From: Glebionis coronaria
Lineage: Eukaryota > Streptophyta > Magnoliopsida > Asterales > Asteraceae
Length of the DNA stretch: 64,000 bases
Direction: 5' to 3'
NCBI GenBank assembly: GCA_025667525.1
Contig: CM046876.1
Span: 532,134,038 to 532,198,037 of the forward strand
Shown: piece by piece, positions 54,459 through 64,000 of the stretch
Layout: every line of letters begins with the position of its first letter
Numbering within the stretch: the stretch's first letter is position 1
Translations under genes and position numbers: made by a program
Notes under the pieces: generated by a model
The model's database searches: none
What the model saw: only the letters and a program-made list of their open reading frames with translations
Told to the model about the DNA's origin: nothing

Positions 54459-57400
54459 TAAACTTGTAACAAAGGAAAAGTGCACAAAAATCTGGTCATA
54501 CTTTGTTTGGATGTTTTTGTGAAGATGAGGGGGTTGTTTTGTACACTTCTAAACCCATACCCAATATTAGCCCAACATAAACCCACTATACCTATCAAAC
54601 TACTATCACCACAGCCCATCACCAAACCCTAAACATAGCCCATACCCGACCCACCACCCCTAAGCCACGTCACCCCATCACCAGTTGTATTAACTTCGAA
54701 ACATATATATCTATTCCCTAATTCCCTCCAAATACTTCCTGTAGCTTAATCACCCCCCAAAAAAACTCATAAACCCTAAATTATGAACAAAGCCAAAATC
54801 AAAGGGGTTTGCATTGGGTTTTTCCAGATCATTAATTGAATGTATATGGGACACACCCACATGGTTTCCTTGACTACCAGCTCACCCTAAGGGTCCCACA
54901 CGGACCTCCCATCCACCCGAAAGTGACGTTTTAGGAAGGAGACACGATTTGGAGGGCTTGGATCAGTTGCTTATTCACCACAACAACAAGAACGACTAAG
55001 ATTATATATAAAACAACTGTCTATCACATGGCTTGGCGGAGGTATCACAAGAGGCTCTTTTGACTGCTTTTGAAATTCAAATCACAAGGGCAAGACTGGA
55101 AATAATCATATTAGGGTTTAGGCAATTTCTCTTTTCTAGTTAGTTCATATACCTATTATATAAGGGACGTAGCTTTTTCTTTTTCACTTTGTTCCAGTTT
55201 TTACTCTCAAGTTGTAAACCTTTTATATCAAGTACTTAAAGCAATATAATAGCCTTGCATTCGAGATTAATAACTGAGTTCCATTTTTCTTATTATATTA
55301 TTTAGGTTAAACCATTTATTCTATAATGGTGGTGTAATCTTATCAAGATTTTTTTTGGTTCGATCTTGTTTTTGGTCAAAATAAATTTTGAGATCCTTAG
55401 ACTTATGTTTGATCATACTCCTATGATTCTGAAAACATCAAAGGAGTGTGAAAGCATAAGCCTAAGTTAGTTTCTATGTTGGTTATCTTAAGTTTTTTTT
55501 TGAAAAAAAAAGGAATTTTTTTGTATATCATCTTTTTAAGGCTGGTCTTATTTGTTTCATCCCCACTGTTCATCAAGCTCATCAGCAAGCTTTTAAATTT
55601 GTTTGTCCCGTGTGTTGTCTTCATATTTACAGGTATTTAAGAAGACCATAAAACTTCCCTTGATTGTGGTAGTCTTGGGAAGTTTTTGGACAACAGTTGT
55701 CCATCTCTCATTCTCACTTGCAATATTTCATCTTTTTCCCCTTAAATCAGCTAGTCAAGTGGTGTTTATTGGTGTGTTTGTTGACTTGAACCAAGCCGAC
55801 AAGTGGTAACCTTCATTCTCTTATTTTTCTGTTTTTAATAGGGTATGCATAATCCTTGTTGTGTTTGCTAATTTAGGAATCATTTTATGTTAGTTTCATA
55901 TAGATAATCTAAATTTGGTAGCTTAAAAGGTTAGTGGTTAGATTATGGTTCTTATTCTTTGAAATTTCTCAAAAAGGTATTTAAAAAGGGTGTTTGGATC
56001 TGTATGAAATGCTTTGTGGATGACAACACATAGACTTGAAAACAGTTTAAACATGCTCTAAATAGTTTTGTAAGTCACATTTTACAAAGTTTTGTGGTTA
56101 TGGTAGTGTAAAGTTTAGAAATTACAAGTTAGCTAAAATCTACCAAGTTATAAACAGTAGGTGTATTTTAGTTAGACTATTGAATTTTGTGTATTGCCTT
56201 CTTGATAATAGTTAGATCTTAGGGTAGCTAGGGATTTGTGTTTGGAAAGATTGTTTTTTTCAGCTCAAAGTCATTTGGTGGGTTCTTGAATTTCAAGTTT
56301 TGGTGTTTAGCATCAGCGAACAATGCATCTCACTGTCTGTTTTCATCAGTAGTCATTAGGGTGTCAAACTGTTGGTTTTGTAGTTTTATCTTTGGGTTCA
56401 AAAGTAGGTCTAGGATTATTTTAGCTAGTAATTGAGCTTCATAAGGTTATGGGGTGGTCAAGATTGCATCTAGTAGTCCACTGTTACAACAGCAAACCAC
56501 CAGACCTCCCACCATAAGCTGTCATAGTGGGTGAAATTCGCTTAGGTTCGTGCTTGCTTTGTGTTTGGATTGCCCTATTTTTTGTGTTTGACTCCCACAA
56601 GTCCACTGACTTGTGAGGTGCCCTTTGTGCCCACAAAAACAAGCCACAAGGCATCAAACCAAATCAAAAGTCATCACAACAAAACCATCTGACATCTTTC
56701 TTTTTCTTTTGTCGTCAGATATCAGACAACAAAAGGGTGTTGTCTGGTGCTTTTCTCGGACAACAAAGCAGCTCTATTTAGTTTTAATTATCAATTAAAT
56801 TCTCAGTTTTTTGTCTTATTAGGTTAACTTTTACTTTTTATTGCAAATTTTATTTTTCCAAAGTCATTTAGGGTATTTTAGATTTTTCCAAAAAGTAATT
56901 ATATTTTTCTCATTATTTTATTATTTTAATTAAAAAAGTGTTTTAGGCAAATAAAAATAGAAAATTAGTTTTTAAATTCAAGAAAATACTTTTTAGAATT
57001 AAATTAATATGATTTAGGTTTACAAAGCTTAAAATTTGTATTTTCACTTTTATTTAATTTTATTTATTTTTGGATTTTTTATTAAACTTTAAAAATTAAT
57101 ATAAAATAATTAAAAAGTTTTAGAAATTTTGGTTTTCATTTAATTTTAATTACATTTTTCTTAACTTAAACTTAAATTTTGGTGATTTGTAGTTAAGTTT
57201 CGTTTTTCGTCGAATTTTACGATTTCGCGTTTTTATCGTCGTAGCATAATTTTTAGCGTAATTCGTCTTTTCTTTTCAATCTCTTTCACAACCAAAAACG
57301 TCACTAATCCAAACATTGTTTTATACATATAGGCACATAACACACACACCTCCTTCGAGAACGAACTCGCATTTGTTGAATTTGTCGGTTTTCCTAAATT

Positions 57401-57464
57401 GTCAAATTTAATACTTGCCGATTATACGCGTTTTTCCTAAAACGTGTGCGATTTTACTACATCA
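54459..57464 (+). repeat. outer 3' LTR, right fragment
   Basis: Resumes after the second TGTAC copy (54454-54458), collinear with 8165-11185, and ends TACATCA. Together the two fragments total about 3.42 kb against 3.44 kb for the 5' LTR. Confidence 0.9.
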
Positions 57465-57469
57465 GTGGG

Positions 57470-57663
57470 TGTCTAGGGGTTCTGCCAATTAAATGCGTCG
57501 ATTCGAGCCTGACATAGACTATCTTCGAGATCTATACTGTGGAATCAAATCACATTCGAAGCTGACAAAAAAACCATCTAAGTACTTGCCGTTCTACAAA
57601 AATATAATCCAACTTTATATGTAAATTCTCTTTAGTTGTGATGTCTATTTGTTGTTATTGTAT
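57470..57663. other. unassigned flank of the nest
   Basis: Single-copy-looking sequence between the GTGGG duplication and the next transposon. I see no clear coding region or repeat. Confidence 0.4.
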
Positions 57664-57915
57664 TAAGCATTAGGTGTGATGACAAAGGTTTTACTTTTCA
57701 TTTAGGCCCCACATGGTGTCACATCATCTAACATTTCCACTGTTATCATAACAAACCTCTCATCTTCATTTGAGCCCCACAATTATTTATTTTATTTTTT
57801 CCATCATTTTCTAATAAATTTAATTCATTTCATAAAATTAAGATACGAATTACAATACGATGCGGTTCGAATACGCCATGTGATAAAATAAAAATACGAT
57901 ACAGTTCCACGAAAT

Positions 57916-58275
57916 TTAATCTGTTCCGGGATCCGAATCAGATGTATCCTCTGAAAATCCCCACCTCAACATAATATACTCAACTTTTTCTTTCTTGATT
58001 TGCTCCTCCAACTCTTTTTTGGCCCTTTCTTCTGTTAAGGTTTCTTGTAATGTTTATTCATCAAGAAGCATTTGACGTTCTTGTTCCTGAGTAAGACAAA
58101 ACTCACCAGGTACCTCGTATTCTTCAACATGGCTCTCTGGTTCGTCAAGTAAACCATCAATAGTAGGGACTGATGATCCACCCATCGGGTTTGGGTAAGG
58201 TTGTCGGGGGATTGATTCAGGTATTTTTTTTTCTGGCGTCAATGGGTTGCTTCGAGAAGTTTTTTCTTGAGACAT
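57916..58275 (-). pseudogene. second small gene in element A, one internal stop
   Basis: Minus-strand frame of 119 codons from ATG 58275, with a TATAAATA box at 58332-58325, about 50 bp upstream. Proline-rich N-terminus (SRSNPLTPEKKIPESIPRQP), acidic middle, Gln/Glu-rich QEQERQMLLDE, an in-frame TAA, then a charged coiled-coil-like tail (RAKKELEEQIKKEKVEY) ending SDSDPGTD. Such proline-rich then charged proteins occur as ORF1-type partners in plant Harbinger elements, but I cannot confirm the family. Confidence 0.45.
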
Positions 58276-58464
58276 GTTTGAGAGTAGGTTTTTTGTATGA
58301 GAAAATTAAAGCAAGGGAAAGTAGTATTTATAGAGAAAACATAACCGTTGGAAAATTCAAATAAATACATAGCCGTTGGAAAATTCAAACAAAAATACAT
58401 AGCCGTTGGGAATTAAAAAGGGAATTAAAAGTAAAACACAGGAATTACAACTCGGGAATTAAAA

Positions 58465-58797
58465 TTACAACACGCATTCCTTTTTAAATTCCAGATGTTT
58501 TTCGATTTTAGTGGCTTCTTCAAACAAGGGATCATGTATATCATAGTTTCTGTCAGATTCTTTTTTCAAAAAAAATATCATCAAGTCACGCCACTCTTCT
58601 GGAATATCAGTGCATTCTTCATATACATTCTACAAATCATCTTTAGCAATGAATGCACTTTCAAATTTGAGGGCTAAATCCGCAATCGATTCCTGTCGAA
58701 CATTGTGTTCTTTAATAGTAACCAATGTTTTGATTTCTTCAAAAGTGTGTGGAGCTGAACAAGCTTTTTGATTATTTGTCGATTTGAAACAAGCCAT
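58465..58797 (-). pseudogene. small gene in element A, one internal stop
   Basis: Minus-strand frame of 110 codons from ATG 58797, preceded by TATAAATA (58859-58852). It reads ACFKSTNNQKACSAPHTFEE, ... FESAFIAKDDL, then an in-frame TAG, then NVYEECTDIPEEWRDLMIFF and an acidic/basic tail to TAA. The frame is otherwise unbroken, so only one nonsense change separates it from a full ORF. I do not recognise the family; its position suggests an accessory protein of the transposon. Confidence 0.45.
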
Positions 58798-59132
58798 ATT
58801 AATATTGTTGATTTGGAATTAAATTTGAATTTTATAGGTAAAATGTGAGAGTATTTATAAAGTTGGATATATAATTTTATTTTAAATATAAATAAATTAA
58901 ATTTAGAATTTAAAACGGTCGAATTTTTTTATTATACAAACCAACTGTAAACTCTGCACTTTTTCCTTTTTTTCTTTGTCATCTACTTCGCCAGTTACAT
59001 GGCGAGTAGGGCATTTGGTGAGCTAAGCTGGTGTGGTGGCTGGCTTTGGAGAGCAAGTGGCGAATGCCACATGTATTTGGCAAGTGGCAAATGACACGAT
59101 ACCTAATGCTCTAAGGTGACTAAAATATATAA

Positions 59133-60935
59133 GATTTCTAGGTGTCATGACACAAAAACATCTTTTCATTTGGGTGTCACGGGGTGTCACGTCATTTAAC
59201 ACTCTCACTTAAAAAAAAACTCATGTTATCACAACTAACCTCCCCTCTTCATTTGGGCCTCACCGCTATCTATTTTATTTTTCTATCATTTTCTAATAAA
59301 CTTAATTTATTTCATAAAATTTAAAATTACAAAACAAAATACAATTAAAACAATAAAAACGTAAGAAAATAAAAAAAATACATTACACTTAAAAAAGAAA
59401 TTACATTATGCTTAATGATGTTGTGTTGCTTGAAGTAGATGTTGTTGCCAGGTATGCTCAATCATATTTCGTTGAACTTTTGTGTGGGTTCGTTTATCAC
59501 GATGTTCTTTATCTAGTCTTCGATGGGTATTACATCACTCTTCCCAAGTTCGTAGAAAATTATTACGTGGACAAATTGAAATTTTCGACTCCTCCGATAT
59601 CGCATTTTTTTTTATATTTCAATATCATGTTATGCAGTATAATGCAGGTGTACATGATACGTCGTAACTTGTTCACAGTATAAGCACGAGCCGGTTGAGC
59701 AATAATATGCCATCGGCCTTGAGCACGCCAAATGCTCTTTCGATTTCTTTTCGAGCACTTTCTTTCCTACGTTTAAATACGACATTTTCTTTCTGAATTT
59801 GCAACAGAAAAAGACTTCACAAAGGATGACCATTGGGGGCAAATACCGTCAGCTAGGTAATACCCTTGTTCGAATGTAACCCCGTTTACTTGAAACGACA
59901 CTGTTGGGGCGTTGCCTTCAAGTAGTTCGTCAAACAAGGGAGAATTATTCAAAACCGTTAGATCATTATTTGCACCTGCTACCCCAAAAAATGCATGTCA
60001 AATCCATAAATCCTGTTATGCAACAGCTTCAAGCATTATAGTTGGGTATTTCTTATCACCTCTATGAAATTGTCTGTGCCATTCTTTCGGGCAATTTTTC
60101 CATTCCTAATGCATACAATTAATGCTTCCAAGCATACCCGGGAACCCATGATACGCGTTATGTTTTACGTATAGCTTTTGAATGTCGGTAAGAGTTGGAC
60201 TTCTTAAAAACTTGGGCATAAACAACTCAACAACATACATAGTAAAATTATCTAAACAATCTTCGGCACAATGCTCCCCCATTTGTAAATACCAATCTAA
60301 TGCATAAGGTGATGTGCCATATGCCAATTGAAGTATGACGGATGTGCATTTCATAAAAAACTAGGCAGACCCGTAGCATCAGCACGTTCTCTAAAAAAAT
60401 CAAGCAGGTCGAGGAGGAGAAGTAGTGGCAATTTTGATTTCAATACCATTGACTATTTTTAAAAATAGTTTCGGCTCATGTGATAAGTATAACGTCGTAT
60501 GAAATAGTATTTCGGGAATCTTGGTCATACCAAAATAATTGGCACGTAAATGATCTTTAGCCTCAAGACGATCCCGATCAATATACTTACGTGAAAATGA
60601 ACTTCCGGACTCTTGTTCAGAATTGCGGAGGTGCATAAAAATATTAAAATCATCGAGATCATCAAGATCGAAAAACCACCTTCGCAAGATGGATCACTCG
60701 TGTTTTGAGATTGAATTTTTTTAGATTGTTTTGAATGTGCGAGAGTAATAAAAGGAGAAAGGGGGTACTTATACAATGTAAAATTGGGATAAAAAATTTG
60801 TTGTTTTACTCTCGTCGTGTAAGTGATGAATTGTAGTTTGACGAGCGACTGGCGAAGAGACCTTGTGTGGTGGCGAGGAACTGGTGAAGGCCACGTCGAA
60901 CTAACGAGGTCCCGTCGTTGCCACACCTTGAGCTC
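59133..60935. mobile_element. PIF/Harbinger-like element B
   Basis: 1803 bp flanked by TAA (59130-59132 and 60936-60938). Left end GATTTCTAGGTGTCATGAC; right end reverse-complemented GAGCTCAAGGTGTGGCAAC. The subterminal part 59160-59320 matches element A. It encodes a decayed Harbinger transposase on the minus strand. Only 18 bp separate it from element A. Confidence 0.75.
59404..60687 (-). pseudogene. PIF/Harbinger transposase, inactivated
   Basis: DDE transposase of the nuclease-like Harbinger family. Recognisable blocks in order: FSRKYIDRDRLEAKDHLRAN, FRERADATGLPSF, LQLAYGTSPYALDWYLQMGE, LRSPTLTDIQKLYVKHNAYH, GFPGMLGSINCMH, the FFGVAGANNDLTVLNNSPLF block, GVTFEQGYYLADGI, RKEIERAFGVLK and the end AYTVNKLRRIMYTCIILHN. 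It is broken by frameshifts (around 60370-60420, 59700-59790) and stops. The first catalytic Asp of GSIDCMHW is Asn here and the next Trp is a TAG; the second Asp and the Glu (in EIERAFG) remain. It cannot be active. Confidence 0.85.
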
Positions 60936-61057
60936 TAAGCCCCCTATTGTTTATTGATACAAAGTTCTTTTATATACCGCACATCGAAATAATGTAAAGA
61001 TTTCTTTTAAAAAAATAGAGTAAAGTTGTTTCGAATAAAAAAGAAGAAAAAAATCCT

Positions 61058-61667
61058 TATACACCCTTAGTTTAGCATAAACTCAATCAATCAATCACAA
61101 CCATCCATTTCTATCATATAACAAAAAAAACTCATTTTTTAAAAATTAAATATCTCACGAACTGTTCATCGTTACGTAAAACAAAATATATCATCGGGAC
61201 GAGAATTAAATCATCTATCTATCGAGGGGCACATGTATATATACTTTCGACGAACTTTTTTTTCAATTTTTTTTCTTAAGTCACGTCTGAGAAAATCATG
61301 TATGATTCGTCACGAAACATATATGATTTTCAGAAAATCATATATGATTCATATCACGAATCATATATGATTTTCTGAAAATTATATATGATTTTCTGAA
61401 AATCATATATGATTCGTGACGAATCATATATGATTCTCTCATACGTGACTTAAGAAAAAAAGTCGAAAAAAAAGTTCGTCGAAAGTATATACATGTGCCC
61501 CTCGATAGAAAGATGATGTAATTCTCGTTGTAATGGTGTATTTTTTTTCGTTTGACGATTTACCGTTTGTGAGATATTTAATTTTTAAAAAAGCGGTGAG
61601 AAGTTAGTTTTTTAAAAAATGGGTGATTTATAATTAGTTAAATAGGTTTATACTTAAATAAGGTATA
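61058..61667. mobile_element. foldback/MITE-like long inverted repeat
   Basis: Two arms of roughly 230-280 bp read toward each other: TATACACCCTTAGTTTAGCA ... ATCTCACGAACTGTTCATCG ... CGAGGGGCACATGTATATA on the left, and the reverse complement on the right (..CATGTGCCCCTCGATAG ... GTGAGATATTTAA ... AAATAAGGTATA). The centre holds repeats of the palindrome AATCATATATGATT. No clear target duplication. No coding capacity. Confidence 0.7.
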
Positions 61668-62430
61668 CATATATCTTAACTCTAAAAAATAATTAGTTGC
61701 TAAAAAAAATTAGAATTAAACCCATGAATTATTTTTTTGAAAAGAATAGCCGTTAAATAATTTTTTTGCCAACAACTAATTTGTAACTAACTAATAAAGT
61801 GTTAATAATTCTCTATAAATAATCACAACTAAACAATAATATCCTGTAAAATAATGTAAGTACCTATCGTTAGTTAGATGAATTGAATCAGTTTCTCACG
61901 ATACTTAAAATACAAGCTAAAAGATTTGTTTATATTATTATGTAATAATGACATTTTCTTGGTAATAGCATTTTAGGCCTCTCGAGAAGTCAAATATTTT
62001 TTATCATCGAGATGGCACATTGGAGAGCAAGAAAACGTCTTTTTTTTTTTCTAAAGATAAGTTAATTTGGCTTCACAAGTACAAGCCAATTGAAACAAGT
62101 TTATCGAGATTAATACTTATATAATTTATATTAATTAGTTTCAGTTACAACTAACTCGATAAGCAACCTGAAAATATAAACATTAATTGTCAAACTTATA
62201 ATAAGACTTTTATGTTCAGTTGTAGCTTTTGTCTAAGTGCATTAATAATAAAGATTGTCTAACAAATGCTTCTTAAGTCATTGTTTTATGTGTATTAATT
62301 TATTTTAAACTTGTTTATTGTATTTTTTTATTTGAAAGATTAAAATATAATTGACAAGACGACTCCAAATAAGGAGACGACAAAGGAAACAAAAGAGAAG
62401 AAAAGAAAAACCAAAAAAGCAATAGATAAC
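61668..62430. other. AT-rich intergenic sequence
   Basis: I see no gene, clear repeat or transposon end. The last part (about 62340-62430) is probably the 3' UTR of the LINE remnant that follows on the minus strand. Confidence 0.5.
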
Positions 62431-63022
62431 CTAGAGAAACAGAATAAAAAAAAAACAACTATACAAAATATTAGAAGGTTTTCGAATCCAATAGTCCCAA
62501 TTAGCAGACCACGGATAGGAACGAGCATAAATCCAAGCTTTCGAGATTCTTTGAATATACGGGAAAATATCTTCGTTCCTAATGTTATCAACCGAATCCA
62601 AAGGGGCGTGAATGATTTTGTTTCTCCAACTCCATATCGCCCAAAGGGCACATTAAAAAAAGCTGTGGATCACTTTTTTGAACCAATTGCACCCATGATT
62701 AACGATGTTGCACAAAGCAATGTCCTTGATCGAGAAAGCCGGGAACGAGGTGGGATTATCTAAATGCCACCAATTCCATACTTTCCTCCAAATAGAAATG
62801 CTCTCGGGACATTGGATCAAACAATAATCAATATCTTCATCTTCCACCTCACAAAAAGGACGAACTGTAGAGGACAGTAAGACACCCCTAGCAGCAAGAT
62901 TTGATCTAGTAGCTAATCCATTAATAGACGCTCTCCAAACACACACGTTCACCTTTCGGGGAATCTAAGAATTCCAAACATGATGTTTACCAATAATAGA
63001 GTCAGAAAAGACACTATTTTGA
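62431..63022 (-). pseudogene. LINE ORF2 C-terminal remnant (zf-RVT domain)
   Basis: Minus-strand reading frame of the C-terminal part of a plant L1-type reverse transcriptase: GKHHVWNS, IPRKVNVCVWRASINGLATR, NLAARGV, PFCEVEDEDIDYCLIQCPES, WRKVWNWWHLDNPTSFPAFS, VIHSFF, CALWAIWSWRNK, SKAWIYARS and WDYWIRKP, ending at TAG 62433-62431. The frame is continuous but has two stops (after WNS and after HSFF). In the zinc-binding part the first Cys is Arg and the His is Tyr. The 5' part of the element is missing, the usual 5' truncation of LINEs. Confidence 0.8.
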
Positions 63023-63872
63023 ATATTATATGTAATATGCATTTACTACATATTCTCTTCGTTTTATAATTATTGTCATCAAACAAAAAATACACAGTTT
63101 AAGAAAAGTATATTTATTACATACTTTTCTTTTACTTTTTGCTAGAAAGACAATTTTACCCTTACCTATTTAATTAGAGTCTTGTTTAAAGTTTGCAATA
63201 CTTATTTCAAGTAAGGATAATATGATAGATTGATCATATTTTTCTATCTATTTTTAATATGAGAAAATAATTTTGGGACAGTCGAAAAAGGAAAGCGATA
63301 CTATAAATTTAAGACAGGGTATTAATTAATCTTATAAATTATTTTAATTGATTTTAATTTTAATAAATAAACTCAAAATTTTCTTATTTAGTCATTTAAA
63401 TTAGTGTCGTAAAGAATATTAATGGTCAAGTTGTGAATGACTTTTTATAAGTTTGAAAAACTTTGTGAAAAGTTTTTTGACAATACATGAAAAGCTTTTT
63501 ATAAATTATTTTGAAAAAGACTTGGTATTTTCAAATTTTTGATAAAAGCTACAAGCATTATATATGTTATGAAATTTAATGTAATTAATGTTAAAAACTT
63601 TTGAAAAAACTAATATTATAGATGCTCTAAATTCAAACTCATATTATTAAACATACTCATTGTATAAATTACTAGAATTTAGAACAAAATATAATTCACT
63701 AAAGATGCCCACTTAATATTAGAGAAAACAAAACTTTTTTATTGGGACAGACACGTGATTTCTGGACCCGTCTATAAAGTACCACTTATTTGCTTTACGA
63801 TCATATTTATATTTGAGTAAGTCACGTGATTATACGATGCCCTTTTACACCGGTAGGTATGACAATATGTAA
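63023..63872. other. AT-rich intergenic sequence
   Basis: No gene seen. Two G-box cores CACGTG lie at 63752-63757 and 63823-63828 with a TATAAA at 63773-63778 between them; without a gene nearby this is not assignable. Confidence 0.5.
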
Positions 63873-64000
63873 GAGAAAAAGGTGTCACGAAGAGCAAAAG
63901 GCTCTTCATTTGTGACACCTCAGCATCACGTCACACCAACTAATCAAAACAAAAAATCAACTAAACATCTCTCACTCACAATTAGTCTCTCTCCTCTTCA
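63873..64000. mobile_element. PIF/Harbinger-like element C, left end only
   Basis: Starts after TAA (63870-63872) with GAGAAAAAGGTGTCACGAAG, followed by GACACCTCAGCATCACGTCAC and a CTCTCACTC-rich stretch matching the subterminal regions of elements A and B. It continues beyond the window. Confidence 0.55.

Larger units (their letters stand above)
7744..57464 (+). mobile_element. outer Athila-like non-autonomous LTR retrotransposon, filled by nested insertions
   Basis: Starts TGATGAGACTGC, ends TACATCA, and is flanked by a perfect 5-bp duplication GTGGG (7739-7743 and 57465-57469). Parts in order: 5' LTR 7744-11185, primer site 11190, leader, gag (12011-13211 and 25397-25540), protease region to 27079, further ORFs to 28051, a long 3' noncoding part, and a 3' LTR split into 29989-30405 and 54459-57464. 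No reverse transcriptase, RNase H or integrase is present anywhere in its own sequence, so it resembles the TR-GAG type of plant element. It was the earliest of the nested insertions; its two LTRs differ clearly, roughly one base in ten in the first 400 bases by eye. Confidence 0.9.
57667..59111. mobile_element. PIF/Harbinger-like element A
   Basis: 1445 bp flanked by TAA (57664-57666 and 59112-59114). Left end GCATTAGGTGTGATGACAA; right end reverse-complemented GAGCATTAGGTATCGTGTCA. The left subterminal region (GGTGTCACATCATCTAACA, TCTTCATTTGAGCCCCAC, CCATCATTTTCTAATAAA) matches element B. It carries two small minus-strand genes, each with its own TATA box, and no transposase. Confidence 0.7.

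Noticed and set aside
63740..63830. Two G-box cores with a TATAAA as a promoter
   Set aside because: No gene follows within the window and the next feature is a transposon end; six-base motifs occur by chance.

Overview
The window is nuclear DNA of a flowering plant. An intron-bearing cellulose-synthase-like A gene, plant LTR-retrotransposon lineages (Athila-like and Sirevirus), PIF/Harbinger DNA transposons, a tRNA-derived SINE and a LINE tail all point that way. The style of the retroelement proteins (zinc-knuckle ORFs ending in an EDxIFDPGI-type motif, and the envelope-like ORF family) resembles proteins I associate with the daisy family (Asteraceae). I hold eudicot firmly and Asteraceae with moderate confidence. 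No bacterial features are present.

Layout. 1-1720: the 5' end of a minus-strand LTR element that leaves the left edge. 1810-2076: last exon of an unrecognised membrane protein. 3011-7224: a complete nine-exon CSLA gene (beta-mannan synthase type) on the minus strand, 530 codons, all catalytic motifs intact, carrying a Harbinger-like MITE in intron 3 and a SINE in intron 2. 7744-57464: one old Athila-like LTR element (TSD GTGGG) that has been filled by later insertions. Beyond it, 57667-64000 holds three related TAA-flanked PIF/Harbinger-type elements, a long foldback element and a LINE remnant.

The nest. The outer element keeps gag and protease remnants but no reverse transcriptase. Its gag is split by a 12,175-bp Sirevirus (13217-25391, TSD ATAAC) whose 743-bp LTRs look identical and whose gag, pol and envelope-like genes are open; it is the youngest insertion and the only element here that encodes reverse transcriptase. 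The outer 3' LTR is split by a second element complex, N1 (30406-54453, TSD TGTAC), with four LTR copies and a 441-codon zinc-knuckle ORF. The last N1 LTR is split by a third complex, N2 (39440-53156, minus strand), with two 4.03-kb LTRs and a 551-codon zinc-knuckle ORF.

How they may work together. The outer element, N1 and N2 have no polymerase but share the same type of primer-binding site (TGGCGCCGCTGCC, tRNA-Asp type), repeated TAGTGTGGGGG purine tracts and several conserved RNA hairpins; outer and N2 also share LTR ends and a leader motif. They look like families of non-autonomous elements moved in trans by an Athila-type partner not present here. The most unusual points are the zinc-knuckle ORFs with their shared C-terminal motif, the spliced envelope-like Sirevirus gene whose intron is built of hairpin repeats, and the conserved, in one case covarying, hairpins downstream of the ORFs.
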